64,000 nt of DNA from Asaia sp037151935 (GCF_051628905.1 NZ_CP157575.1:2852001-2916000); one strand, 5' to 3'; positions 24,573-35,300 are shown, counted from the stretch's first letter. Notes: a model not told the origin generated them from the sequence alone. Made by a program: numbers and translations.

Positions 24573-24998
24573 ATGCGTCATGGTGTTGCTGGGCGTAAGC
24601 TCAATGTTACCTCGACCCACCGCGCTGCCATGTTCCGCAACATGGCCGTGGCTATCATCAAGCACGAGCAGATCACGACGACGCTCCCCAAGGCGAAGGA
24701 AATCCGCCCGGTTGTCGAGAAGCTGATCACCCTCGGCAAGCGTGGCACGCTGCACGCTCGTCGTCAGGCTTTTGCCCAGCTGCGCGACGAGACCATCGTC
24801 ACCAAGCTGTTCTCGACCATTGCAGAGCGCTATCAGGGCCGCTCGGGTGGCTATACCCGCGTTCTGAAGGCTGGCGTTCGCTATGGCGACAACGCCGACA
24901 TGGCCGTCGTCGAAATGGTTGACCGCGATGTCGACGCCAAGGGCAAGGACAGCGGCCCGGTGTTCAATCAGTCCGGTGAAGAGCCGATGGCTGCCTGA
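24573..24998 (+). CDS. rplQ: 50S ribosomal protein L17
   Basis: 141-residue exit-tunnel protein. [20 protein letters not shown] and [20 protein letters not shown] are conserved; a 20-residue acidic tail extends the core. Last gene of the operon, closed by a strong terminator. Confidence 0.98.
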
Positions 24999-25025
24999 GG
25001 CCATTTGCTTCATACAGTGCAGAGA

Positions 25026-25062
25026 GGGCCGGGCAGGGATCTGTCCGGCCCTTTTTGTTTTT
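25026..25062 (+). terminator. Intrinsic terminator after rplQ
   Basis: Stem GGGCCGGGCAG/CTGTCCGGCCC (25026-25036 with 25041-25051, one G-U pair), loop GGAT, followed by TTTTTGTTTTT. It is the clearest intrinsic terminator in the window and ends the long ribosomal block. The rest of the gap to 25344 holds no gene and no confident promoter that I can see. Confidence 0.9.
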
Positions 25063-25344
25063 GGCTTACAAATTTCTCTCAAATCGTTTAAGACCGTCGC
25101 AACAAGCCGATCTGATCAATCCGAGCGCAAAGCGTGGGATTTATGAGCAGATCGGGTCGCGACGCCGCATTCTCACGGAATCGCGATGTCAGGACGGATA
25201 TCTGGGCGCCCAGCCGCGTTCACCGATCCTGATCCCCCATACGGTCCGAGCACTCTCGTAGGACCAGTCACCACGCATCCCATGCTGCCCTGGGCAATGA
25301 GGTCCGGCAAAGCTCGCGCTGCGTGTAGATACAGGAGAGCTTCT

Positions 25345-26658
25345 TTGTCTGAGGCAAGCACCACCCAGAGACGCGGGATCGCAGAGATCCTTGGCATTCC
25401 ACGCCCCCTTTTCTTCGGCTTCGTCGGCCTGCTGCTGTTCATGATCGGTGACGGCGTTGAGGCAGGGTATCTCGACACCTTCATGCTCCATAACGGCCAT
25501 ACCCAGGGCGACGTGAACCTGCTGTTCACGACCTATGGCATAACGGTGATGATTTCGGCCTGGTTTTCGGGGCCGCTCTCCGACCTCTACGGACCCAAAA
25601 AAGTCATGTGGATCGGCCTGATTCTTTGGGCTGTGCTCGAAGTCGGGCTTCTGGCGCTCGGTCTCGGGCCGAATAATTTCCCGATGACCATCCTGTTCTA
25701 CACGTTGCGTGGATTTGCCTATCCGCTCTTCGCCTACGGTTTTCTGGTGTGGATTGCTGCGGCCACACCCGCCAACATGCTGGGCTCCGCAGCGGGCTGG
25801 TTCTGGTTTTCCTTCTCAGCCGGTTTGCCGACGCTCGGTTCGCAGTTTGCGCGTTACGCCATTCCGGCTATCGGCGAACTGGCCACGTTCTGGTGTTCGC
25901 TCGGCCTTGTCATTCTGGGCGGTCTCGTCGCGCTTCTGTTTACGCATGAGCCGACCGGCAAAAAGCGCCTCCTCCCTGACCATGTCAGCACGAAGGATAT
26001 CTTTTTCGGCTCGATCAGCATCATGTGGCGTGAGCCCAAGACCCTGATTGCGGGTATCGTGCGCACGATCGACACGTCGTCGGAATATGCCTTTCTGGCT
26101 ATCATGCCAGCCTTCTTCATCGACCATCTGGGTTTCACCCAAGGGCAATGGCTGAACCTGCTGTCGTTGATCTTCCTCAGCAACATCCTGTTCAATCTTG
26201 TTTCGGGCATGCTGGCCGATGCGCTGGGCCATCGCTTCATCGTCGCCGTGTTCGGCGGTATTGGCGGCTTCGTCTCGATCCCGCTCTTCTACTACGTCCC
26301 TGTCTGGTACCCGGGCAATTTCGCCGCAGCTGCTGCTGTCGGTATTTTCTATGGCGCCACCGTAGCCGCCTTTGTGCCGCTCTCCGGCCTGATGCCGCAG
26401 ATCTGCCCCAAGGAAAAGGCAGCGGCCCTTTCGATCCTCGGTCTGGGCGCAGGCGCCAGCACCTGGGTCGGTCCTGCCATTGCCGGCATTTGCGAGAGCG
26501 TTTTCGGCTTCGGCATGGAGGGAATCATCTGGGCTTTCGCGCTGATCTATCTCGCCGCTGCCGGCATGACCGTCACGCTGCGCATCTCGGATGAGGCACG
26601 CCGCTACACGCAGGAAGCCCTCGCCCGTGGCGAGACCATCACGGCTGTCGGGCACTAG
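25345..26658 (+). CDS. MFS transporter of the polyol permease type (RbtT/DalT/CsbX-like)
   Basis: Inner membrane transporter with 12 predicted helices, 437 residues. I chose the TTG at 25345 as start (reads SEASTTQRRG next) because AGGAGAG lies five bases upstream and the protein then begins 16 residues before helix 1, as in the family; a 53-residue longer in-frame reading is unlike the family. Motifs: LGIPRPLFFGFVGLLLFMIG at the start, FSGPLSDLYGPKKVMW (MFS signature between helices 2 and 3) and SGMLADALGHRF (its repeat in the second half). The substrate is inferred only from resemblance: ribitol, arabitol or xylitol are candidates, fitting an acetic acid bacterium. No polyol dehydrogenase or regulator is adjacent. 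Confidence 0.8.
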   Translation: MSEASTTQRRGIAEILGIPRPLFFGFVGLLLFMIGDGVEAGYLDTFMLHNGHTQGDVNLLFTTYGITVMISAWFSGPLSDLYGPKKVMWIGLILWAVLEVGLLALGLGPNNFPMTILFYTLRGFAYPLFAYGFLVWIAAATPANMLGSAAGWFWFSFSAGLPTLGSQFARYAIPAIGELATFWCSLGLVILGGLVALLFTHEPTGKKRLLPDHVSTKDIFFGSISIMWREPKTLIAGIVRTIDTSSEYAFLAIMPAFFIDHLGFTQGQWLNLLSLIFLSNILFNLVSGMLADALGHRFIVAVFGGIGGFVSIPLFYYVPVWYPGNFAAAAAVGIFYGATVAAFVPLSGLMPQICPKEKAAALSILGLGAGASTWVGPAIAGICESVFGFGMEGIIWAFALIYLAAAGMTVTLRISDEARRYTQEALARGETITAVGH

Positions 26659-26694
26659 GCCCCGTCGCAGCGAGGCCGCTTCCAGCACGCCGAG

Positions 26695-26728
26695 GGGCGC
26701 CGTTGACAATCGTCGACGGCGCCCTTTT
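26695..26728 (+). terminator. Intrinsic terminator after the MFS gene
   Basis: A 13-bp stem (26695-26707 with 26712-26724, GGGCGCCGTTGAC against GTCGACGGCGCCC, one G-U pair), loop AATC, then TTTT. It ends ten bases before the next ATG, so the downstream gene needs its own promoter or partial read-through. Confidence 0.85.
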
Positions 26729-26737
26729 GGTGAGTCG

Positions 26738-27163
26738 ATGGTCGATCTCCTTCTCAAACCGCCACCAGACTGGAAAAGCCTTGAGCGCTTTTCATTCGGC
26801 GATAGTCCGGCCCTGGCCGATGAGCTCCTCGACCTCGTTCTGCGCGGTCTCAAGACCGGTACGTGCTGGGCCGCCTCAGAGGGGCAGCAGACGCATATAG
26901 GCAAGCTGAGCGTAGTCTGCGACGGCAGGGATCGGCCCCGCGCGATCACGCAGACTCGGAGCCTCGACAAACGACGCTACTGCGATGTGGGCGAGGACTT
27001 CGCGGCCAAGGAAGGAGAAGGCGACGGGAGCCTGGCTTTCTGGCAACGTGAGCATGAGCGTTATTTCCGTCGTCTGGATCAGTTCAGCGAGACGATGGAC
27101 CTCTGGTGCGAGGAATTTGTCGTTGTGTTTGTGTTCCCCGAAACGCGAGAGGACGTGCTTTGA
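26738..27163 (+). CDS. ASCH domain-containing protein
   Basis: Small cytoplasmic protein of 141 residues with an ASCH (activating-signal-cointegrator-homology) fold, a beta-barrel related to PUA and thought to bind RNA or nucleosides. Visible family features are the FGDSPALADELLDLVLRGLK helix, the KTGTCWAASEG loop, DVGEDFAAKEGEGDGSLAFW, and the terminal strand EEFVVVFVF. Some members hydrolyse N4-acetylcytidine, but the sequence alone does not show that activity here. Start at ATG 26738, with only a weak binding site; it sits between two terminators and appears to be a single-gene unit. Confidence 0.75.
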   Translation: MVDLLLKPPPDWKSLERFSFGDSPALADELLDLVLRGLKTGTCWAASEGQQTHIGKLSVVCDGRDRPRAITQTRSLDKRRYCDVGEDFAAKEGEGDGSLAFWQREHERYFRRLDQFSETMDLWCEEFVVVFVFPETREDVL

Positions 27164-27237
27164 CCGGAAGGTGATTACAGGACGAACTTTCATTGCGAGA
27201 TCGCGTTGACCACGAACGGAACAATGAGGGCTCTCCT

Positions 27238-27411
27238 ATGCTCAAGCTTGCTATTTTCTTTCTGATTATCTCGCTCATCGCGGGTCTGTTCGGGTTCACC
27301 GGTATCTCGGCGGCATCTGCCGGGATTGCGAAGATCCTTTTCTTCCTGTTCATCGCGCTCTTCGTTCTTTTCCTCGTCATTGCGGTGTTTGTCGGCAAGG
27401 CCGTGACCTGA
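27238..27411 (+). CDS. DUF1328 small membrane protein (YtjA-like)
   Basis: 57-residue protein consisting of two hydrophobic helices (LKLAIFFLIISLIAGLFGF and ILFFLFIALFVLFLVIAVF) linked by a TGISAASAGIAK turn, which defines the DUF1328/UPF0391 family. Function is unknown; family members are often stress-induced. Start at ATG 27238; an in-frame codon 45 bases upstream would add a charged segment not seen in the family. Closed by a bidirectional terminator. Confidence 0.85.
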   Translation: MLKLAIFFLIISLIAGLFGFTGISAASAGIAKILFFLFIALFVLFLVIAVFVGKAVT

Positions 27412-27432
27412 CCTGTTTCACAGGTAAAGAAC

Positions 27433-27469
27433 AAAAAAAGGGGAAGGCCGCTGGGCCTTCCCCTTTTTT
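27433..27469. terminator. Bidirectional terminator
   Basis: Perfect 10-bp stem GGGGAAGGCC/GGCCTTCCCC (27440-27449 with 27454-27463), loop GCTG, flanked by AAAAAAA on the left and TTTTTT on the right. It serves the plus-strand DUF1328 gene and, in the other orientation, the minus-strand efflux operon ending at 27502. Confidence 0.92.
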
Positions 27470-27501
27470 GTGCCTGAGGCACTTGCGCCACTGAGCGCCT
27501 T

Positions 27502-29040
27502 TTACTGCTTTGTCTTGGACAGGAATTCGGGAAGAAGCGGATTATTCGTCTGCAACGACGCCTTGCTTGGCAGCTGCGACACGTTCCAGCCGCCTCCGAG
27601 GGCCACGATCAGATCAACATGCGAGGTGGTGATGTTCTGGTGGATGCCCAGCGCCTGCACCTCATAATTCAGGGCGCTCTGCTGGCTGGTGAGCACCGTC
27701 GTATAGGTCTGGGTGCCCGCGATATATTCGTTCATCGAGACGCGCACCGCTTCCTGAGCGGATTTTACGGCGACGTCCTGCTGGGTGAGTTGCTCGTCCA
27801 GAATACGCAGATTGGAGAGATTATCCTCCACGCCCTGAAGCGCCGTCAGCACGGTCTGACGATAGGTTGCCACCGAGGCGTCGTAATCGGCTCGGGCCGA
27901 TCGCACGGCTGCCGTACGGGCGCCACCATTGAACAGCGTTTCTGTTGACGCGGCTCCGAGAGACCAGAAGCGCGTCGCTGCCTGAATCAGTGTCTGAAGC
28001 GGATTGCCGCTGTAACCATAAGACGCACTGACCGAAATCTCGGGATAGAAGGCGGCGATATAATAGCCGATCTCGGCATTATACCCTTCCATGTTACGCT
28101 CGGCCGCGGCGATATCGGGGCGGCGCTGCAACAGGATCGAGGGGACAGCCGTAGGCGGTGCCGGCAGCGTCAGCGGCAGTGCGCCGACAGGAATTGTCAG
28201 ATCCGAAGGCGCCCGGCCGATCAGCACGGCAATGGCGTGCTCGTATTGAGCGCGGGCGACACCGGCCTGCGTGGCCTGGGCCTGGGTTTGTTGCAGCTGA
28301 TAACGAGCCTGCCAAAGCGAGCTGGGATCGGTGACGCCAGCATCGACCTGGTTTTGCACAATGGTCAGAGCCTGCTGGAAATAGCCGACATTATCGAGAT
28401 AGAGCTTTTTGAGGCTGTCCTGATAGCGCAGGTTGAAATAGGCGTTGGCCAGTTGCGACTGATAGGAAAGCTGCGCGTTGGCAAGATCGGCGGCGCTGGC
28501 CTGGGTCGCGGTTACCTGCTGCTGGATCTGCCTGCGGATGCGACCCCACACATCGAGTGTCCAAGAGGCAGAGGGGCCGGTATTCCACGTGTTGGCTGTC
28601 GTGGTCGTGGAATAGCTCACAACCGAGCCGGAACTGGCACTGCGCGAGCCGCTGCCCTGTGCATTACGACTGAAGCTGAAATTGCCCGATAGCGTCGGGA
28701 AAAGCTGGGCACGAATCGAGTCGATCGTAGCTTCGGCCTTGCGATACTGTGCCTCGTATTGCTTGACGTTCTGGTTCGATATCGCGACCTGCGATTCAAG
28801 CCAGTTCAGCTGGGGGTCGTGATAGATCTCCCACCATGCGCCTTTGGAAGCCTCGGCGAGCTGCGGCTGGGCCACGCCCCAGCCCGGCGGAGGCGTAGGC
28901 GCCTCCTTGAACTTGGCCGAGATCACGGCATGGGGGCGGTGATAGTCAGGACCGACCATGAAGCAGCCTGCAAGCAGGGGCATGCAACATGCGGCAAGGA
29001 GGCTGAAGCGTCGAGCTGAGCGGGACGGAAAGGGAGTCAT
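27502..29040 (-). CDS. Outer membrane efflux lipoprotein (OprM/NodT family)
   Basis: Outer membrane channel of a tripartite RND pump, 512 residues. Lipoprotein signal peptide with lipobox LLAGC (Cys26), then FMVGPDYHRP, the family's N-terminal mark. Two copies of the outer membrane efflux protein repeat form the alpha-barrel and beta-barrel; GPSASWTLDVWGRIRRQIQQ and RRPDIAAAERNMEGYNAEIG are characteristic. Last gene of the operon: its ATG overlaps the stop of the upstream permease (ATGA at 29037-29040), so it is co-translated with the pump. It completes the export path to the outside. Confidence 0.93.
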   Translation of the reverse strand: MTPFPSRSARRFSLLAACCMPLLAGCFMVGPDYHRPHAVISAKFKEAPTPPPGWGVAQPQLAEASKGAWWEIYHDPQLNWLESQVAISNQNVKQYEAQYRKAEATIDSIRAQLFPTLSGNFSFSRNAQGSGSRSASSGSVVSYSTTTTANTWNTGPSASWTLDVWGRIRRQIQQQVTATQASAADLANAQLSYQSQLANAYFNLRYQDSLKKLYLDNVGYFQQALTIVQNQVDAGVTDPSSLWQARYQLQQTQAQATQAGVARAQYEHAIAVLIGRAPSDLTIPVGALPLTLPAPPTAVPSILLQRRPDIAAAERNMEGYNAEIGYYIAAFYPEISVSASYGYSGNPLQTLIQAATRFWSLGAASTETLFNGGARTAAVRSARADYDASVATYRQTVLTALQGVEDNLSNLRILDEQLTQQDVAVKSAQEAVRVSMNEYIAGTQTYTTVLTSQQSALNYEVQALGIHQNITTSHVDLIVALGGGWNVSQLPSKASLQTNNPLLPEFLSKTKQ

Positions 29041-32000
29041 CCTTGAATCTGATCCTGATGGCGCGGGCGGAAAAATATGACGAGTGACTGAAGGCGACGT
29101 TTGACCGCGCGTCCCATGGCGTCGAGCGTCAAGAAAACGGCGGGCGTGCTGTAGAGGGTGAGGGCCTGGCTGACCACCAGACCACCGAGAATGGAAATGC
29201 CGAGGGGACGGCGCAATTCTGCACCATAACCATTGGCAATGATCAACGGAACCGCCCCGAGTGCTGCGGCGAGCGAGGTCATGATGATGGGGCGGAAACG
29301 CAGCGCGCTCGCCATGCGGATGGCCTCTTCCGGCGTGGCGCCTTCGCGCTGCGCCTGCATGGCGAAATCGATCAGCATGATGGCGTTTTTCTTGACGATG
29401 CCGATTAGCAGAATCACCCCGATCATGGCGATCAGCGAGAATTCCTCGCCAAAGATCTGTAGGGCCAGAATGGCGCCGACACCAGCTGAGGGCAGGGTGG
29501 AGAGAATGGTGATGGGATGCACCAGGCTCTCATAGAGCACGCCCAGCACGATATAGACCGCCGCCAGCGCCGCGAGAATCAGAAGCGGCTCATCATTGAC
29601 CGATTTCTGGAACAGGGCCGCATTGCCTGCAAACCCGCCCTGTATGTCGGAAGGGACATGCAGCTTGATCAGCGCGGCATTGATGGCGGTCACGGCGTCA
29701 CCCAGCGATACGCCCTGGCGCAGATTGAACGAGATGGTGGTGGCGACAGACTGCCCCTGATGATTCACGCTCAGTGCCGTTGTGCCCGGCAGGATATGCG
29801 AGGTGAGTGAAAGCGGCACCATGGTCTCGCTGCTCGTCGCCACGGCAGAGCCCGATGAGGCGTTGCTGCCCCCAGCCAGACTATTGGCCATCTGGTTCTG
29901 GTAGTTGGAATCGGCGGTCGAAATGCTGGTCGAGTCCGTGCTGGTCGTCACCACGCGAATACGGTTGGTCGCCACGCTGCCAGCGGCAGTGCCGCCCGAG
30001 GTGCTGATCCAGACCTGGTTGAGCGATGTCGGATCTTTCCAGAAGCGGGGCGCTGCTTCCATGATCACGCGATACTGGTTGATCGGCTTGTAGATGACCG
30101 AGGCCGCGCGCTGACCATAGGCGTCGAACAGGATGTTAGAGACAAGCTGCGGCGTGATCTGAAAGCGCGAGGAAAGATCGCGATTGATCTTCACATCGAG
30201 GGCCGAGCCGCCCTCGCTGAGATCGGAAGACACATCCATCAGTTCCGGCAGCTTCTGGAAAGCCTCGACCACTTTCGGCGTCAGGGCAAAAAGCTCGTCG
30301 GCGTCGGGGCCTTGCAGCGCGTATTGATAGGACGCATTGCCCCCGCGCGCGCCAGCGCGCACGGCACCCGGCGCCATGAAGAAAATCTCGGCACCGACCA
30401 TCCTGCTGAATTTATGACCCAGTCGCTCAATGGTCTGCGTCACGGTGTCATTGCGCTCGGATTTATCCTTGAGCGAGGCGAAAAGATTGGTCTGGTTGGC
30501 CTGTCGTCCTCCCAGAAACCCGACGATCGCTGCCACATCCCGGTCTTTCGAGACCGTTTTCGCCACCGCATAGGTCTTCTCGCTCATCTGGCTGAACGAT
30601 GATGACTGGTCGCCGATGATGTGCCCCATCATCAGTCCCGTGTCCTCGTCAGGAAAAAACCCTTTGGGCATTTTCACGAACAGGGCCCCGGCGATGAACA
30701 GCGTCAGCGGCAGGCTGAGCAGCATCAGCCAGCGATGGCGCAAGGACCAGTCGAGCGAAACCACATAGCCATCGATGATGCGGGTGATCTGTCGGTCGAG
30801 AAAGATCGCAATGCGGGCACGCTTGTGATGCTCTTTCGCCGGGCGGAGAAGAAGCGCGCAGATCATGGGAGTGAGCGACAGTGACAGGATCATCGAGATC
30901 ACCAGCGTGATCGAGATGGTCATGGCAAATTCGTGGAACAGACGCCCGGCGATGCCACCCAGCAGAATGATCGGCACGAAAACAGCGATCAGCGACAGGG
31001 TGATGGAAACAACCGTAAAGGCCACCTCACCCGCCCCTGTTAGAGCGGCCTTGAGTGGCGACAGGCCCTGTTCGAGATAGCGCGTGATATTTTCCAGCAC
31101 CACGATGGCGTCATCGACGACGAAGCCGGTAGAGATGGTGAGTGCCATCAATGACATGTTGTCGAGCTGATAGCCCATCACCTTCATCACCGCGAAAGTA
31201 GCGATAATCGAGGTGGGCACAACGATAGCGGGCACGAGAATGGCCGGTGCCGATTGCAGGAAGACCAGCACGACAAGCACCACCAGCACGACGGCGAGAA
31301 TGAGCGTCAGCTTCGTGTCGTCCAGAGCGGCGCGAATGGTCAGAGAGCGGTCGACGGCAATGTGCAGATCGATATCGGATGGCAGGGCGGCGCGGATGAG
31401 CGGCAACCGCGCCTTGATCTCGTCCGTGGTCTTGACGACATTCGCGCCCGCCTGCGCGAAGACCAGCCCCACGACGGCGCGCTGGCCGTTATAGACGCCA
31501 AGGGTGCGCAGATTTTCGACGCTGTCATTGATCTCTGCAACGCTCGACAGGCGCACGGGGCGGGCATTACGATACGCGATGATCAGATCGCGATAGGCTT
31601 GGGCTTTTTCTGCCTGATCATTGGTGGCGAGCGTGAAGCGGAACCCGTTGGAATCGATGAAGCCCTTGGGTGTGTTGGCATTGGCAGAGGCCAGAGACGC
31701 CCGCACGTCTTCAAAACCGATGCCGTATTTGTAAAGCAGAAGCGGATTGACTTCGACGCGCACCGCAGGCAGCGCGCCGCCGCCAACCTCGACCTCGCCG
31801 ACGCCCTGAACCTGGCTGAGCTGCTGCTGCAACACATTGGTGGCCTCGTCATACAGCTTGGCCGGGGTTTTGGTCGGTGAGGTCAGCGCCATGACCAGAA
31901 TGGGCGCACCATTCGGATTGGCCTTCTGATAGCTCGGATTGGTGCGCAGCGTGGTGGGCAGATCGGCACGCGCCGCCTGCAAGGCGGCCTCGACATCGCG

Positions 32001-32315
32001 TGCAGCGCCGTTGATATCGCGCGAAAGATCGAATTGCAGAATGATACGCGCCTGATTGACCATCGATTGCGAGGTCATTTCAGACAGTCCCGCAATGGCG
32101 CCCAGATGGCGTTCGAGCGGTGCCGCTATGGTGCTGGCGATCTCGGTGGGCGATCCACCGGATTGCTGCGCCTGCACCATGATCACCGGCATATCCACAT
32201 TAGGCAGATCGGCCACCGGCAGCATCGTATAGGCCAGCAGACCGGCGATCAGCATCGCGACCGTCAGGAGCGAGGTCGCGACCGGACGCAGAATAAAGGG
32301 GCGGGTGATGTTCAC
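29037..32315 (-). CDS. RND efflux permease, MdtC-like
   Basis: Inner membrane proton/drug antiporter, 1092 residues, 12 predicted helices and two large periplasmic loops. Start MNITRPFILRPVATSLLTVA. Helix 4 carries STGFVVDDAIVVLENITRYL with the Asp pair of the proton relay, and the helix-10 lysine lies in LLIGIVKKNAIMLIDFAMQA. It overlaps the partner permease by four bases, the MdtB-MdtC heteromeric arrangement. An unusual Ser/Thr/Asn/Gly-rich insertion of about 60 residues lies near residues 770-828. Drug range cannot be read from sequence; bile salts, novobiocin and beta-lactams are known for MdtABC. Confidence 0.92.
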   Translation of the reverse strand: MNITRPFILRPVATSLLTVAMLIAGLLAYTMLPVADLPNVDMPVIMVQAQQSGGSPTEIASTIAAPLERHLGAIAGLSEMTSQSMVNQARIILQFDLSRDINGAARDVEAALQAARADLPTTLRTNPSYQKANPNGAPILVMALTSPTKTPAKLYDEATNVLQQQLSQVQGVGEVEVGGGALPAVRVEVNPLLLYKYGIGFEDVRASLASANANTPKGFIDSNGFRFTLATNDQAEKAQAYRDLIIAYRNARPVRLSSVAEINDSVENLRTLGVYNGQRAVVGLVFAQAGANVVKTTDEIKARLPLIRAALPSDIDLHIAVDRSLTIRAALDDTKLTLILAVVLVVLVVLVFLQSAPAILVPAIVVPTSIIATFAVMKVMGYQLDNMSLMALTISTGFVVDDAIVVLENITRYLEQGLSPLKAALTGAGEVAFTVVSITLSLIAVFVPIILLGGIAGRLFHEFAMTISITLVISMILSLSLTPMICALLLRPAKEHHKRARIAIFLDRQITRIIDGYVVSLDWSLRHRWLMLLSLPLTLFIAGALFVKMPKGFFPDEDTGLMMGHIIGDQSSSFSQMSEKTYAVAKTVSKDRDVAAIVGFLGGRQANQTNLFASLKDKSERNDTVTQTIERLGHKFSRMVGAEIFFMAPGAVRAGARGGNASYQYALQGPDADELFALTPKVVEAFQKLPELMDVSSDLSEGGSALDVKINRDLSSRFQITPQLVSNILFDAYGQRAASVIYKPINQYRVIMEAAPRFWKDPTSLNQVWISTSGGTAAGSVATNRIRVVTTSTDSTSISTADSNYQNQMANSLAGGSNASSGSAVATSSETMVPLSLTSHILPGTTALSVNHQGQSVATTISFNLRQGVSLGDAVTAINAALIKLHVPSDIQGGFAGNAALFQKSVNDEPLLILAALAAVYIVLGVLYESLVHPITILSTLPSAGVGAILALQIFGEEFSLIAMIGVILLIGIVKKNAIMLIDFAMQAQREGATPEEAIRMASALRFRPIIMTSLAAALGAVPLIIANGYGAELRRPLGISILGGLVVSQALTLYSTPAVFLTLDAMGRAVKRRLQSLVIFFRPRHQDQIQG

Positions 32316-35300
32316 TCGCCGCCCTGTTCAGCAAGGCGCTCCGACATGCTGCGCATACCGAAACGTCGACGCGTGGCTGCGGCGATGCGATCCATCAGCA
32401 GATAGATGACCGGTGTGGTGAAAAGGGTCAGAAGCTGGGACAGCAGCAGTCCGCCCACGATCGCGACACCCAGCGGACGGCGCAGTTCCGAACCGACACC
32501 CTGGCCCAGCACGAGCGGCAGCGCGCCGAAGAACGCGGCCAGTGTGGTCATGAGGATCGGGCGAAAACGCAGCAGGGCGGCGCGTCGAATGGCATCGAGC
32601 GGTGCCAGCCCATCCAGACGCTCGGCTTCCAGCGCGAAATCGATCATCATGATGGCGTTTTTCTTCACGATGCCGATCAGCAGCACGATGCCGATAATGC
32701 CCATCACATCGAGATCCATGCCGCAGAGCGAGAGCGCGAGAAGCGCGCCGATGGCGGCAGAGGGGAGGGTGGAGAGAATGGTGATGGGGTGGATGAAGCT
32801 CTCATAGAGCACACCCAGCACGATATACACCGCGAGCAGAGCTGCGATGACCAGATATAGCTCGTTGCCGAGCGACGAGCGGAAGGCCGCTGCCGTTCCC
32901 TGAAACGCGCTCTGGAAAGCTGGCGGCAACCCGATGCTGGACGCGGCGTCGTCGATCGCGTTCGTTGCAGCGCCGAGCGAATAGCCTTCGGCCACGTTGA
33001 ACGAAATGGTCGTCGCCGGGAACTGCCCGAAATGCGTGATGAGCAGCGGCGCCAGACCCTTGGTGATGGTCGTGACCTGATGCAGCGGCACGAGGCCAGA
33101 TGTCGGCAGGCGGGTCGGCCCAGAAGAGCTCTGGCCAGCCTCGCTCGAGATGCCGGGCAGATAGAGCTGGCTCAGGCTTGCCAGATCATGCTGGAAACGC
33201 GGCTCGGTTTCCAGAATGACGCGATACTGGTTCGACTGCGTGTAGATGGTCGAAATCTGGCGCTGGCCGTAGCTGTCATAAAGCAGGTTGTCGATGGTCT
33301 GCGGCGTGATCGAATAACGCGCGCCATTGGTGCGATCGAGGTTGACATGCGCGACAAGACCTTCGGCCTGAAGGTCGGAGGTCACATCCGCCAGTGCGGG
33401 TTCGCTCTGGAGCGCGGTCAGGAGCTTCGGCACCCAGATCTTGAACGTCTCGTAATCGGGGTTTTCGAGCAGGAACTGGTATTGCGTGGCCGATACGGTG
33501 GAATCGAGCGAGAGATCCTGAACCGGCTGCAGATAGAGACGCGCGCCGGGTGTCGAGCTGCCATTTTCCGCCAGACGCTTGAGAATGGCGGACAGCCCGC
33601 TCGTGCGCTGCTCCAGCGGTTTGAGGTTGATCAGCATACGACCGACATTGAGCGTCATGTTCTGGCCATCGACACCGACGAAGCTCGACACGCTGGCGAC
33701 GTCCGGGTCTTTCAGGACCTCTGCAATCACCGCTTCCTGATGCTTCTTCATGCTGTCGAACGAGATGGCCTGGGCCATTTCGGTAATACCCTGCACCACG
33801 CCCGTATCCTGACGGGGAAAGAAGCCTTTCGGAATGGCCATGGCCAGCACGAAAGTCAGCACGAATGTACCAAGCGCCACGATGAGCGTGGCGGTCTGGT
33901 GACGCAGCACGAAATCGAGCCAGCGCGCATAGCCCGCGATCACGCGGTCGATGCCATTGCCCACTTTGGCGGCCAGCCGCTGGAATCGTGTTCCATGCTC
34001 GGCATCATGCGGGCGCTCGCTCAGCAGGCGGGCGCACATCATGGGCACGAGGGTGATGGAGACGATGGCCGAGATCACGATGGTGATGGCCAGCGTCATG
34101 GCAAATTCATGGAACAGGCGTCCCACCACATCGCTCATGAACAGCAGCGGGATCAGCACGGCAATCAGCGAGACCGTCAGCGAGATGATGGTGAAGCCGA
34201 TTTCCTGCGAGCCCTTCACGGCCGCCGTATAGCGATCTTCGCCCATCTCGATATAGCGCGCGATGTTCTCGATCACGACGATGGCGTCATCGACCACGAA
34301 GCCGGTCGCGATGGTCAGGGCCATCAGCGAAAGGTTGTCGAGCGAGAAATCGAGCAGATACATCACCGCCAGCGTGCCGATAAGCGAGAGCGGTACGCTC
34401 AGGCTCGGAATAATCGTGGCAGGCACGTTGAACAGGAAGACGAAAATCACGGCCACCACGAGCAGCATGGCCATCGCCAGCTCGAATTCGACATCCGAGA
34501 CCGACGCACGGATGGTGGTGGTGCGGTCAGTCAGCGGGGTGATCTCGATGCCGGGCGGCAGGGTTTTGCGCAGTTCGGGCAGTACGGCCAGCACGTTATC
34601 GACCACAGAGATCACATTGGCGCCGGGCTGGCGCTGAACGTTCAGGATGAGTGCCGGCGTCTTGTCCGACCAGGCGGCAAGCTGATCGTTCTCAGGCCCC
34701 TGAACCACGGTGCCGACATCGCGCAGACGGATCGGGCCGTTATTCTGATAGGCGATGATCTGGTTCATCAACTGATCGACAGAGGTGATCTGCCCGTCAA
34801 TGCGCAGCGTGGTCGAGCGATGCGGTCCGTCGAACGTGCCTGTCGGCGAGTTGATATTGACCGTGCCGATGGTGGTGCGGACCGTATCGATGGCGATGCC
34901 GTAGGAGGTCAGCTTTGGAATATTGAGCCGAACGCGAATGGCCTTGCGATTGCCGCCCGAGAGGGTGACGAGGCCGACGCCCGAAATCTGGCTGACGCGC
35001 TGCTGCAGGCGCGTATTCACGAAATCCTGCACTTCGGTAAGCGGCAGGGTGCGCGAGGTGATGCCGAGGGTCAGAACGGGGGTGTCGGCCGGGTTGACCT
35101 TGGCATAGATCGGCGGGGCGGGGAGATCGGTCGGCAGCAGCGAGTTGGACTGGTTGATGGCCGCCTGCACCTCCTGCTCGGCAATATCCATCGACATGTC
35201 GAGCCCGAAGCGCAGCGTGATGACAGAGGCCCCACCGGAAGACTGCGAGGTCATCTGGTCGAGCCCCGGCATCTGGCCGAGCTGCGTCTCAAGCGGCGCC

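Noticed and set aside
25186..25344. 53-codon N-terminal extension of the MFS protein
   Set aside because: It is Pro/Arg-rich, unlike the family, and the TTG at 25345 has a perfectly placed ribosome binding site.
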